DNA of 10,040 bases. Source: Psychrobacter sp. GTDB lineage: Bacteria > Pseudomonadota > Gammaproteobacteria > Pseudomonadales > Moraxellaceae. The DNA lies in the NCBI RefSeq assembly GCF_030454045.1, contig NZ_JAKDJE010000093.1, positions 1 through 10,040 of the forward strand. The letters run 5' to 3'. The notes under the pieces are model-generated. The model saw nothing but the letters and a program-made list of their open reading frames with translations. It was not told the origin of the DNA and did no database searches. Below, piece after piece: positions 1 to 6,933 of this stretch; position 1 is the stretch's first letter; every line of letters starts with the position of its first letter. A program made the position numbers and the translations under genes.

Positions 1-200
1 AACAATTTTAGCGATCAGCAGTGCCTATTTGCGAATGTTCAACACGCCCTAATAATAATTTGCTGGCTTATAAGTATTTACGAATGGGCACTGACTGAAG
101 TTTTTGTTATAGTAGAGCCGGATGTCTGCTGCTTTGTTGTACTTGGAGGGCCAGGTAGCAAAAACGCTAGAGCAGAGTAATGAAGTGTGGTGTTTTTGAT

Positions 201-230
201 AGGCTATTTTGAGTAGTCAAAATGGTTTTT
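201..230 (+). terminator. Possible intrinsic terminator upstream of pheA
   Basis: ATTTTGA (206-212) and TCAAAAT (217-223) form a perfect 7-bp stem around the loop GTAG. The stem can lengthen with C204-G225 and several wobble pairs. It is followed by TTTTT at 226-230. The stem is AT-rich and therefore weak. It could end transcription of a gene lying left of the window, or act in the pheA leader. Confidence 0.3.
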
Positions 231-259
231 GTCATTGGCAACGAGTCATTGATCACTAT

Positions 260-289
260 TTACCAATCACGTCATATTCACGCTATAAA
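260..289 (+). promoter_or_regulatory. Candidate sigma-70 promoter for pheA
   Basis: TTACCA at 260-265 matches the -35 consensus at 4 of 6 positions. TATAAA at 284-289 matches the -10 consensus at 5 of 6, with an 18-base spacer. It would give a leader of roughly 115 bases before the pheA ATG. The region is AT-rich, so chance matches are likely. Confidence 0.25.
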
Positions 290-355
290 TAACGATTGAT
301 GGGCAAAGACAGTTGAGATACTGGGCAAAAACACAGTAAAATTTAGCAGACAGTC

Positions 356-396
356 ATATCTAACGATAAGCAATATCTAACAGTGATAAAATCTAA
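356..396 (+). repeat. Short direct repeats in the pheA leader (ATATCTAAC motif)
   Basis: ATATCTAAC occurs at 356-364 and again at 373-381, exactly 17 bases apart, each followed shortly by GATAA. A third ATCTAA lies at 391-396, directly before the AAGGA ribosome binding site. A similar pair with the same 17-base spacing lies before tyrA/aroA. They may be protein-binding half-sites or AT-rich coincidence. Confidence 0.35.
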
Positions 397-411
397 AAAG
401 GATGGGCGGTA

Positions 412-1584
412 ATGAGCGAGCAGTCACCAGAACAAAATATAGACAATCTAAATCAAACCGCCGCAGGCACTAGCGATACCGCAACTGAAAAAGCGTTTTT
501 AGACACTATTCGTCAAAACATTGATGCAGTCGACTGCGAGATTCAAACGCTCATCAATAATCGTGCCAAACTGGCACAGCAAGTGGCGGTGGTAAAGAAA
601 AACCATACGGCCACTGATGACAGTAGTGACCCTATTTTTTACCGTCCTGAGCGTGAGGCGCAAGTACTAAAAGCAGTTATGGCGCGTAATACTGGTCCAG
701 TCTCTGACGAAAAGATGGCGCGTTTGTTTCGTGAGATTATGTCCGTATGTTTAGATTTAGAAGCGCCGCAGCGTATTGCCTTTTTGGGACCAGTCGGTAC
801 CTTTACCCATGCCGCCGCTTTGAAACATTTTGGAAAAGCTGCTGATACGGTACCAATGACGACCATCACCGATGTGTTCCGTGAAGTCGAAGCAGGCACG
901 GCGATGTATGGCGTTGTCCCTGTCGAGAACTCTTCAGAGGGGGTGGTCAACCATACTTTGGATGGATTCTTATCTTCTAGTCTAAAAATCATTGGTGAAG
1001 TTGAGCTTCCGATTCATCAAAACTTCTTGGTCGCTGAGCATACAAAGCTTGATGGTTTAAGCCGTATTTATTCGCATCAGCAATCGCTAGCTCAGTGCCG
1101 TCATTGGCTCGATGTGAATTTCCCTAATGTAGAGCGCGTGGCGGTATCAAGCAATGGTGAAGCGGCACGTCGCCTCAAAAACGAATGGCATTCGGCGGCT
1201 ATCGCTGGTGACGTTGCGGTTGCAGAGTATGGTCTACATAAGCTCTATTCAAACATTGAAGACAACCCAAGCAACACCACCCGTTTTCTTATCATCGGTC
1301 ATGAGGCCATTGCGCCTTCTGGTCAAGACAAAACTTCTATCGTTGTCTCAGCCCATGACAAAGCTGGTGCCCTCATCGAGATATTAAAACCGTTGTCATA
1401 TCACGGCGTCTCGATGACCAGTATCGAGACACGTCCTGAGCGTCCTAACAAGTGGGCGTATGTGTTCTTTATCGATATGAACGGTCACATCAATGATCCA
1501 AATGTGAATGCTGCGATCAATGATATTCGCCCATTGGTAAAAGATTTGCGCATTTTAGGCTCATATCCAAAAGCAGTATTATAA
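412..1584 (+). CDS. pheA: Bifunctional chorismate mutase/prephenate dehydratase (P-protein)
   Basis: This cytoplasmic enzyme converts chorismate to prephenate and then to phenylpyruvate, the committed branch to phenylalanine. Residues about 28-115 are an AroQ-type chorismate mutase with the pattern R34, R51, K62/K63 and R81-E82. Prephenate dehydratase starts at about 121 (IAFLGPVGTFTH) and includes VVPVENSSEG (168-177) and the catalytic TRF at 290-292. A C-terminal ACT domain (about 307-385) carries GALIEIL (319-325) and ETRP (339-342), the counterparts of the GALV and ESRP motifs of Phe-inhibited enzymes, so feedback inhibition by Phe is expected. At 390 residues it is near the family length, with about 27 extra Ser/Thr/Gln-rich N-terminal residues. 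ATG 412 is supported by AAGGA at 398-402. No Phe-rich leader peptide was found. Confidence 0.97.
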   Translation: MSEQSPEQNIDNLNQTAAGTSDTATEKAFLDTIRQNIDAVDCEIQTLINNRAKLAQQVAVVKKNHTATDDSSDPIFYRPEREAQVLKAVMARNTGPVSDEKMARLFREIMSVCLDLEAPQRIAFLGPVGTFTHAAALKHFGKAADTVPMTTITDVFREVEAGTAMYGVVPVENSSEGVVNHTLDGFLSSSLKIIGEVELPIHQNFLVAEHTKLDGLSRIYSHQQSLAQCRHWLDVNFPNVERVAVSSNGEAARRLKNEWHSAAIAGDVAVAEYGLHKLYSNIEDNPSNTTRFLIIGHEAIAPSGQDKTSIVVSAHDKAGALIEILKPLSYHGVSMTSIETRPERPNKWAYVFFIDMNGHINDPNVNAAINDIRPLVKDLRILGSYPKAVL

Positions 1585-1591
1585 AAATACG

Positions 1592-1632
1592 AGCGCTTAT
1601 CTATTCATACCTGCACATAATAGATAAGCGCT
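1592..1632. other. Strong stem-loop between pheA and hisC
   Basis: AGCGCTTATCTATT (1592-1605) and AATAGATAAGCGCT (1619-1632) are perfect reverse complements, giving a 14-bp stem with a 13-base loop. No T-run follows on the + strand, so it is not a classic terminator in the direction of the operon. On the - strand it would be followed by GTATTTTTAT, although no gene there points this way. Possible roles are an intercistronic RNA stabiliser, a processing site or a partial attenuator that sets hisC expression relative to pheA. Confidence 0.75.
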
Positions 1633-1659
1633 ATAGGTGACCACACTTAAGGATAAACC

Positions 1660-2802
1660 ATGCAGCCTAATCAATCGACAGCAGCAGACCTATCACCACT
1701 AGTACCCGCCTACGACAGCATCCTAGCATTGGCCCCTTATCAAACGGGCAAGCCAATCGAGGAGTTGACGCGGGAATATGGCGTCTCAGACGTGGTGAAA
1801 TTGGCCAGTAACGAAAATCCGATGGGATGCTCGCCGCGAGTGACACTAGCCGTCACTGAGCAGCTTGGTCAATTGTCGCGTTATCCTGATGGCAAAGGCT
1901 ACTATCTAAAGCAAGCCTTGGCTGACTTTAATGATGTTGAGGTCGAGCAGATCACGCTAGGCAATGGCTCTGATGATTTGCTCGATATTTTAGCTCGTAG
2001 TTTTGTGGGTGCCGATGATGTCATCGTTTATAGCCAGTATGCGTTTGTGGTCTACTCTATGCTGGCAAAGATGCAAGGCGCGAGGGATGTTGAGGTGCCT
2101 GCTCAACGCTTTGGTCATGACCTAAAAGCCATGAGTCAAGCAGTCCAAGATAATCCGAATATCAAAATTGTTTTTATCACCAATCCCAACAATCCAACTG
2201 GCACGCAGCTAGAACACAAAGAGTTGCGTCGATTCGTTGCTAGTGTGCCACCCTCTGTATTGGTCGTGCTGGATGAAGCTTATATAGAATACAGCCCGGA
2301 GAGTAACAATCGGGCGCTATTGGATGAGTTTGATAATGTCGTTATCGTGAGAACTTTTTCTAAGGCTTATGGGTTGGCAGGCTTGCGAATAGGCTATGCG
2401 CTTAGTTCAGTGGCGGTTGCCGATTTGTTAAATCGTATTCGTCAGCCATTCAATGTCAGCCGCGTGGGTCTGGCTGCAGCTGCGGCAGCACTGGCTGATC
2501 AAGACTTTATCGAAAAAACTCGTCTAATGAACGATGAGCAAATGCGCTGGTTAGAAAGGCAATTTGATGCGCTAGGGCTGGGTTTTATAAAGTCGCATGC
2601 CAATTTTATTATGGTGGAAGTGCAAGTTGAGATGGAAGACATCACTGCAGCGTCAATCCATCAGGCGCTACTTGAGCAAGGGGTTATTGTTCGTCCATTA
2701 GGTAACTATGGACTGCCAAACTGGCTACGTATTACGGTGGGGCTGGCTGAGGACAATTTGCGTTTGATTGATACGCTGCGTTCTATTTTGAGCGAAGGCT
2801 AA
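1660..2802 (+). CDS. hisC: Histidinol-phosphate/aromatic aminotransferase (HisC family)
   Basis: This is a PLP-dependent fold type I aminotransferase of the HisC family, 380 residues long and full length. It shows SNEN (50-53), GNGSDD (101-106), NPNNPTG (175-181), DEAY (205-208), the Schiff-base lysine K235 in FSKAYGLAGLRIGY, and R357 in LRITVG, expected to bind the substrate acid group. HisC enzymes transaminate histidinol phosphate with glutamate. Its place between pheA and tyrA/aroA, with no other his gene in view, suggests it also or mainly makes Phe and Tyr from phenylpyruvate and 4-hydroxyphenylpyruvate (or arogenate from prephenate), as proposed for the HisHb paralogue in Pseudomonas. 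That specificity is inferred, not read from residues. ATG 1660 has AAGGA at 1649-1653. The gap from pheA is 75 bases and holds a strong hairpin. Confidence 0.95.
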   Translation: MQPNQSTAADLSPLVPAYDSILALAPYQTGKPIEELTREYGVSDVVKLASNENPMGCSPRVTLAVTEQLGQLSRYPDGKGYYLKQALADFNDVEVEQITLGNGSDDLLDILARSFVGADDVIVYSQYAFVVYSMLAKMQGARDVEVPAQRFGHDLKAMSQAVQDNPNIKIVFITNPNNPTGTQLEHKELRRFVASVPPSVLVVLDEAYIEYSPESNNRALLDEFDNVVIVRTFSKAYGLAGLRIGYALSSVAVADLLNRIRQPFNVSRVGLAAAAAALADQDFIEKTRLMNDEQMRWLERQFDALGLGFIKSHANFIMVEVQVEMEDITAASIHQALLEQGVIVRPLGNYGLPNWLRITVGLAEDNLRLIDTLRSILSEG

Positions 2803-2832
2803 TCCATCAAAAGATACCTTTTAAGAAAAAAC

Positions 2833-2859
2833 ACGATCTAATAAACAATACGATCTTAA
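2833..2859 (+). repeat. Direct repeats before tyrA/aroA (ACGATCT motif)
   Basis: ACGATCT occurs at 2833-2839 and 2850-2856, again 17 bases apart, followed by AA and TAA respectively. The second copy sits 41-44 bases before the TTG at 2894, comparable to the 31-39 bases between the second ATATCTAAC copy and the pheA ATG. TTAAGA (2821-2826) and TCTTAA (2854-2859) also form a short inverted repeat across it. This may be an internal control site of the operon. Confidence 0.3.
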
Positions 2860-2893
2860 CGGATCATTAAATTCTATAGCGCTGGGATGTGCT

Positions 2894-5266
2894 TTGATAA
2901 ACGTTATCCCCGCGTATGCAATGAGAAAAGCTGTGAGTCGTCAGAAAAAAAACAATCTTCAACCCTCTTTAAACATGCATCGACCTATGTTCAAGCAAGT
3001 TTGTGTGATTGGACTTGGGCTTATTGGTGCCAGTTTTGCACAAGCCATCAAAGACAATGGTTTAAGCGAGCGTCTGGTTGCAGTCGATAGACATACGCCA
3101 AGTATTACAGAAGCTGTTGAGCATGGTCTGCTAGATGCAGGTAGTGCCTGTTTACAAGATGTCATCGACGGTAGTGATTTGATCATCATCGCCGTGCCTG
3201 TGCAGGCAGTACAAGCTGTATTTATTGATATTAAGCAGGCAATGGATCAGGGTCAGATTGATGCTGATTGCATCCTGACGGATGTCTGTAGTACCAAAGT
3301 TAATATTATCGAGGCGGCCAAAGCGGTATTCGGTGCGCTGCCTCTAGGCTTGGTGCCCGCGCATCCGATTGCTGGTGCTGAAAATTCAGGGTATCATGCC
3401 CGCCGCGCCAATTTATTTGTCAATCATAGCGTCATTGTCTGTGAGCTGCCTAGTACGAGTAGTACCGCTGTGGCGAAGCTGCGGCTACTGTGGGAATCTA
3501 TGGGCGCAAATGTGATGTCAATGGCGGCTGATCATCATGACCGTATATTGGCACATACCAGTCATCTGCCGCATCTGCTTGCCTTTAACTTGGTTGAGCA
3601 ATTAGCAAGCCATGATGATAATTTAGATATGTTTCGTTACGCCGCTGGCGGTTTCCGTGATTTTACCCGCATTGCCGCAAGCGATCCCAAGATGTGGCAT
3701 GATATATTTTTCGCCAACCAACGCGCCATTGTGAGCGCACTTGATGAGTATGGTGCCTATCTGCAAACCATGCGCCAGCTCATCATCGATCAAGATTCAA
3801 CCGCCCTGATGGGACTTTTGGGCCGTGCACAAGCTGCGCGGCGACATTTTGGCCATATGTTAGCCAGCACCCCTTATACGGATACTTCTGCCATGTCAGC
3901 TTCTTATAATATTACACCCAGCAATACTGTCTCTGGCACCATTGCCATTCCTGGTGACAAATCTATCTCGCATCGCAGCATCATGCTCGGCAGCCTTGCC
4001 ACTGGCGTTACCCACGTTACTGGGTTTTTGGAAGGGGAAGATGCGCTGGCAACGTTGCAAGCATTCCGTGACATGGGCGTGACGATTGAGGGTCCTGATA
4101 ATGGCAACTTGACTATTCATGGTGTTGGTATGAATGGGTTAAAACCTAGCAAAACGCCATTGTATATGGGTAACTCGGGCACTAGTATGCGTCTGCTATC
4201 TGGTATCTTGGCGGCGCAATCGTTTGATAGTGTACTAACAGGTGATACCAGTCTCAACAAGCGTCCGATGGAGCGTGTGGCGGCACCGCTACGCTCGATG
4301 GGTGCTGTGATTCAAAGTACAGGTCATAGTGGTACCGCGCCGCTTAGCATCACCGGTCGTGATACGGTTGGCAAGCCTCTACAAGGCACTGAATATGACA
4401 TGCCAGTTGCTTCAGCGCAGGTGAAGTCTTGCTTGCTGCTAGCAGGTTTATGGGCAGAGGGTACCACCACGGTGACGCAGCCTGAGGTCAGCCGTGACCA
4501 TACTGAGCGTATGCTATCGGCTTTTGGTTATCCTGTGACCGTAGAGGGTAATCGAATCAGCGTTACTGGTGGTGGCTCTCTACAAGGTGGCGATATCGCT
4601 GTCCCTGCCGACATCTCGTCTGCGGCGTTTTTTATGGTGGCAGCCGCCATTAGCCAAAACAGCGAGCTGACCTTGACGCAAGTGGGTATCAATCCGACGC
4701 GTACAGGCGTGATTGATATTCTAAAATTGATGAATGCAGATATTAGCCTAAGCAATGAGACGCACGTTGGCGGCGAGCCAGTGGCAGACATTACCATTCG
4801 TAGCTCAAAATTGGTGGGCATTGAGATACCAGAGCATCTAGTACCACTAGCGATTGATGAATTCCCTGTATTATTCGTTGCCGCCAGCTGTGCTAAAGGG
4901 CGTACTGTTTTGACTGGTGCCAAAGAGCTACGCGTCAAAGAATCAGATCGTATCGCCGTGATGGCGGAAGGTTTACAGACACTTGGTATCGATTGCACCG
5001 TGACCGATGATGGGCTAATCATCGAGGGTAAAGGGGTTGCAAGTGAGAGTGGCGACGTCAATAACAGTCAACCCGTATTTGGTGGCGGCCATATTGTCTC
5101 ACATCACGATCACCGTATTGCGATGAGTTTCTCTATTGCAAGTCTGCGTGCATCTGAGCAGATCACCATTGAGGGGACGGAGACAGTCAATACTAGCTTC
5201 CCAGGTTTTGCTGAGCTTGCTAACCAAATCGGTATGTCTATCGACGTGGATACTGGCGCTGAATGA
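2894..5266 (+). CDS. tyrA-aroA: Fused prephenate dehydrogenase/EPSP synthase (TyrA-AroA)
   Basis: One frame encodes two enzymes. TyrA (about 33-325) oxidatively decarboxylates prephenate or arogenate towards tyrosine. It has a Rossmann GLGLIG (40-45), D65 at the end of the second strand (favouring NAD), HPIAG with H157, and HTSHLPH (221-227). AroA (about 335-790) joins shikimate-3-phosphate and PEP to give EPSP. It shows PGDKSISHR (353-361), GNSGTSMR (426-433), KRPMERV (456-462), SAQVKS (507-512), D655-E656, VKESDR (681-686) and HDHRIAM (738-744). RPMxRV, SAQVKS and TSFP resemble CP4-type (class II) EPSP synthases, yet the position of the glyphosate-tolerance Ala of CP4 is Gly (G429). Numbering is from TTG 2894, which has a weak GGGAT at 2884. 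Other in-frame starts are ATG 2921, 2975 and 2987. Conserved homology begins at 2987 (MFKQVCVIG), so a shorter 759-residue protein is quite possible. The fusion is known in Pseudomonas and Acinetobacter relatives. Confidence 0.95.
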   Translation: MINVIPAYAMRKAVSRQKKNNLQPSLNMHRPMFKQVCVIGLGLIGASFAQAIKDNGLSERLVAVDRHTPSITEAVEHGLLDAGSACLQDVIDGSDLIIIAVPVQAVQAVFIDIKQAMDQGQIDADCILTDVCSTKVNIIEAAKAVFGALPLGLVPAHPIAGAENSGYHARRANLFVNHSVIVCELPSTSSTAVAKLRLLWESMGANVMSMAADHHDRILAHTSHLPHLLAFNLVEQLASHDDNLDMFRYAAGGFRDFTRIAASDPKMWHDIFFANQRAIVSALDEYGAYLQTMRQLIIDQDSTALMGLLGRAQAARRHFGHMLASTPYTDTSAMSASYNITPSNTVSGTIAIPGDKSISHRSIMLGSLATGVTHVTGFLEGEDALATLQAFRDMGVTIEGPDNGNLTIHGVGMNGLKPSKTPLYMGNSGTSMRLLSGILAAQSFDSVLTGDTSLNKRPMERVAAPLRSMGAVIQSTGHSGTAPLSITGRDTVGKPLQGTEYDMPVASAQVKSCLLLAGLWAEGTTTVTQPEVSRDHTERMLSAFGYPVTVEGNRISVTGGGSLQGGDIAVPADISSAAFFMVAAAISQNSELTLTQVGINPTRTGVIDILKLMNADISLSNETHVGGEPVADITIRSSKLVGIEIPEHLVPLAIDEFPVLFVAASCAKGRTVLTGAKELRVKESDRIAVMAEGLQTLGIDCTVTDDGLIIEGKGVASESGDVNNSQPVFGGGHIVSHHDHRIAMSFSIASLRASEQITIEGTETVNTSFPGFAELANQIGMSIDVDTGAE

Positions 5267-5299
5267 AGCGCCGAGTGATGATAATAACTTTTTATCATC
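5255..5299 (+). other. Two small hairpins at the end of tyrA/aroA
   Basis: GGCGCT (5255-5260) pairs with AGCGCC (5267-5272), with the TGA stop codon inside the 6-base loop. Directly after it, GATGATAA (5277-5284) pairs with TTATCATC (5292-5299) in a perfect 8-bp stem. Neither is followed by a T-run, so they more likely protect the 3' end or add to the terminator further on than terminate alone. Confidence 0.45.
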
Positions 5300-5342
5300 G
5301 TGTGCTATAAAATATAAATAAAAATCTTATTTAATATCGTTA

Positions 5343-5385
5343 GCAATGTACTTGTGCCACTATCGGCATGGGTGCATTGCTTTTT
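5343..5385 (+). terminator. Rho-independent terminator of the aromatic operon
   Basis: GCAATGTACTTGTGCC (5343-5358) pairs with GGCATGGGTGCATTGC (5365-5380) over 16 positions, four of them G-U or U-G wobbles, around a 6-base loop (ACTATC). TTTTT follows at 5381-5385 and then ATCTTTT. Position and orientation fit the end of pheA-hisC-tyrA/aroA, 77 bases after the stop, and separate it from rarD. Confidence 0.8.
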
Positions 5386-5489
5386 ATCTTTTAATTTCAC
5401 TGTAGTAACCCTGTGCTTTCACCGTTGAGTCAAAAAAGTACTTAAGATGAGGTGAGGGTGCGCTTTGCTCTAAAAAGTTGTCTGATATT

Positions 5490-6452
5490 ATGACTACCCA
5501 AAATGTCATCAAAACCCCTGTTGCTCCGATTACCACAACCAGACGCGGCATTATCACAGCGCTGATTGCTTTTTTTATCTGGGGCGGCTTTCCTTTATAC
5601 TTCAAGCAATTGTCCGAGTATGATGCAACAGAGATCATCGGGCACCGTATTGTGTGGACGTTTTTTTGTCTACTGATCGTTTTGGTGGTCACCAGACGCT
5701 GGGGGTGGATAGAGACGCTCAAACAAAACCCAAGATGGATCGCGCTGTCATTGATATCGGGTCTGATTATCGCAACCAATTGGCTTACCTATGTATGGGC
5801 GGTCAATCATGACCGTATCCTTGAGGCCAGTTTGGGCTATTTTATTGGGCCATTGGTAGGCGTTGCATTATCAATGATCCTATTCAAAGAGCGCCTGCGA
5901 CCATTGCAGTGGGTGGCTATTGGGTTTGCCTTGCTGTCTGTGGTCATTCAAGTGGTCATGATTGGTAGTCTGCCGTGGATATCATTGATTTTGGCATTCA
6001 GTTTTAGTATTTATGGCACGATACAACGGCAAACGCCATTGACTGCTGTCGATGCCATGTTTGTTGAAACAGCCATGCTTGTGCCTCTATGCATTTGGTG
6101 GTTTTGGCAGTCGGATGTGGTCAGTCATCAGTTGAGCTTTTGGTTCAGCTCAAGCATTTGGTTATTGATGCTCGCAGGCCCGATTACGTTGATACCGCTG
6201 CTGTTGTTTAACAAGTCCACCAAACTGGTTGCTTATAGTATTTTGAGTTTTATGAATTACCTGACGCCAACCTTTATTTTCTTGTTGGCGATATTTTATT
6301 ATAAAGAACCATTTGATCTACATCGTCTGGCCGTATTTGGTCTGATTTGGTTAGGTCTGCTATTATTCAGCATCGATTTGTGGCGACATCGTCCCAGTAA
6401 AGTATTAAAAGCGGCACGTCTGCGTGAAGAGGCGCACCAGTCGGTTAAGTGA
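5490..6452 (+). CDS. rarD: RarD-family EamA/DMT permease
   Basis: This is an inner-membrane protein with about ten hydrophobic segments (roughly residues 20-40, 49-69, 85-103, 115-132, 138-156, 158-176, 189-205, 221-241, 246-270 and 280-298), the two-EamA-domain layout of the drug/metabolite transporter superfamily. RarD signatures are clear and match my memory of E. coli RarD: FIWGGFPLYFK near the start, GHRIVW, NWLTYVWAVN, EASLGYFIGPL, and AFSFSIYG in the middle. E. coli RarD was named for chloramphenicol sensitivity; the natural substrate is unknown. Length is 320 residues from ATG 5490, slightly longer than usual because of a basic C-terminal tail. The start is uncertain: the SD-like AAAAAG (5472-5477) is 12 bases away, while a TTG at 5478 abuts it. 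A stronger GAGGTGAGG (5449-5457) has no in-frame start at a useful distance. folB follows after 43 bases, so co-transcription is likely. Confidence 0.93.
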   Translation: MTTQNVIKTPVAPITTTRRGIITALIAFFIWGGFPLYFKQLSEYDATEIIGHRIVWTFFCLLIVLVVTRRWGWIETLKQNPRWIALSLISGLIIATNWLTYVWAVNHDRILEASLGYFIGPLVGVALSMILFKERLRPLQWVAIGFALLSVVIQVVMIGSLPWISLILAFSFSIYGTIQRQTPLTAVDAMFVETAMLVPLCIWWFWQSDVVSHQLSFWFSSSIWLLMLAGPITLIPLLLFNKSTKLVAYSILSFMNYLTPTFIFLLAIFYYKEPFDLHRLAVFGLIWLGLLLFSIDLWRHRPSKVLKAARLREEAHQSVK

Positions 6453-6495
6453 ATATTAAAACACGCACAAAAAATTAGCAAACAAGGATGATAGG

Positions 6496-6933
6496 ATGTT
6501 TCATACTCAGTCTGATGTAGTATTTGTAAAAGGTCTAAAGGTTGAGGCGGTGATTGGCGTTTTTGATTGGGAACGCGCCATCACTCAGCCTTTACTGATC
6601 GACATCGCGCTTGAAACGGACATTAGCCGTGCATCTGTGTCAGATGATGTGAACGATGCGCTAAGCTACAAAGACGTTTGCGATGATGTGAGCGAGTGGT
6701 GCAAACAGATTCAAGCAAAGCTGCTTGAGCACTTGGCTGGTCAGATCTCTGATAGGCTATTTGAAAAGTATGATTGTCAAAAAATCACCTTGAGCATTGC
6801 TAAGCCCACGGCGATTGTCCAAGCAGATGCAGTTGGGGTGCAAATCACCCGCTATGCGCCAGCATCAACAAGTGAGCCAGCTACTAAAGAAGCTGCCAAA
6901 GAAGTTAATGATACCCAAGCTGATGATGCATAA
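6496..6933 (+). CDS. folB: Dihydroneopterin aldolase (FolB)
   Basis: FolB cleaves 7,8-dihydroneopterin to 6-hydroxymethyl-dihydropterin and glycolaldehyde in folate synthesis, and also epimerises it, as a cytoplasmic oligomer. The protein follows the E. coli pattern closely: VFVKGLKVEAVIGVFDWER (E26 in the GVFDWE motif), LSYKD with Y58, E78 in LLEHLAG, and the catalytic lysine K103 in LSIAKP, followed by VGVQITR. The core ends near residue 120. About 25 extra Ala/Glu/Asp/Thr-rich residues follow, not part of the fold and probably disordered. ATG 6496 has AAGGAT at 6484-6489. The end of the gene overlaps the start of the folK-like gene, which suggests translational coupling of adjacent folate steps. 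Confidence 0.95.
   Translation: MFHTQSDVVFVKGLKVEAVIGVFDWERAITQPLLIDIALETDISRASVSDDVNDALSYKDVCDDVSEWCKQIQAKLLEHLAGQISDRLFEKYDCQKITLSIAKPTAIVQADAVGVQITRYAPASTSEPATKEAAKEVNDTQADDA

Larger units (their letters stand above)
1..411. other. Intergenic region upstream of pheA, no convincing gene
   Basis: I see no recognisable protein in this stretch. Two frames are open from the left edge. One ends at a TAA at 50-52 and reads ILAISSAYLRMFNTP near its end. The other ends at a TAA at 178-180 and is rich in Cys, Trp and Ile, which looks non-coding. Either could be the tail of a gene outside the window, but neither resembles SerC or GyrA, the usual upstream neighbours of pheA. The rest is AT-rich and holds a hairpin with a T-run (201-230), a possible promoter (260-289), a GGGCAAA repeat at 301 and 323, and repeated ATCTAA motifs just before the pheA ribosome binding site. 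Confidence 0.5.

Noticed and set aside
222..299. A 25-codon open frame upstream of pheA as a possible Phe attenuator leader peptide
   Set aside because: It contains only one Phe codon and no run of aromatic codons, has no ribosome binding site, and is not followed by a convincing terminator/antiterminator pair.
639..992. A 117-codon open frame on the - strand inside pheA
   Set aside because: It is antisense to the conserved prephenate dehydratase region, has no recognisable domain and no start signal.
2887..3090. A 67-codon open frame starting at ATG 2887, just before tyrA
   Set aside because: It overlaps the tyrA frame through the conserved GLGLIG region and its Cys/Trp-rich translation looks like an out-of-frame reading of TyrA.
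4528..5061. A 177-codon open frame on the - strand inside aroA
   Set aside because: It lies wholly within the strongly conserved AroA coding sequence, its translation is Ser/Thr/Pro-rich without a recognisable family, and it has no ribosome binding site. It is a shadow frame.
6797..6922. An N-terminal extension of the folK-like frame overlapping folB
   Set aside because: The added residues are Lys/Gln-rich and have no resemblance to FolK. The region is clearly coding for FolB in the other frame, so the start was placed at 6923.
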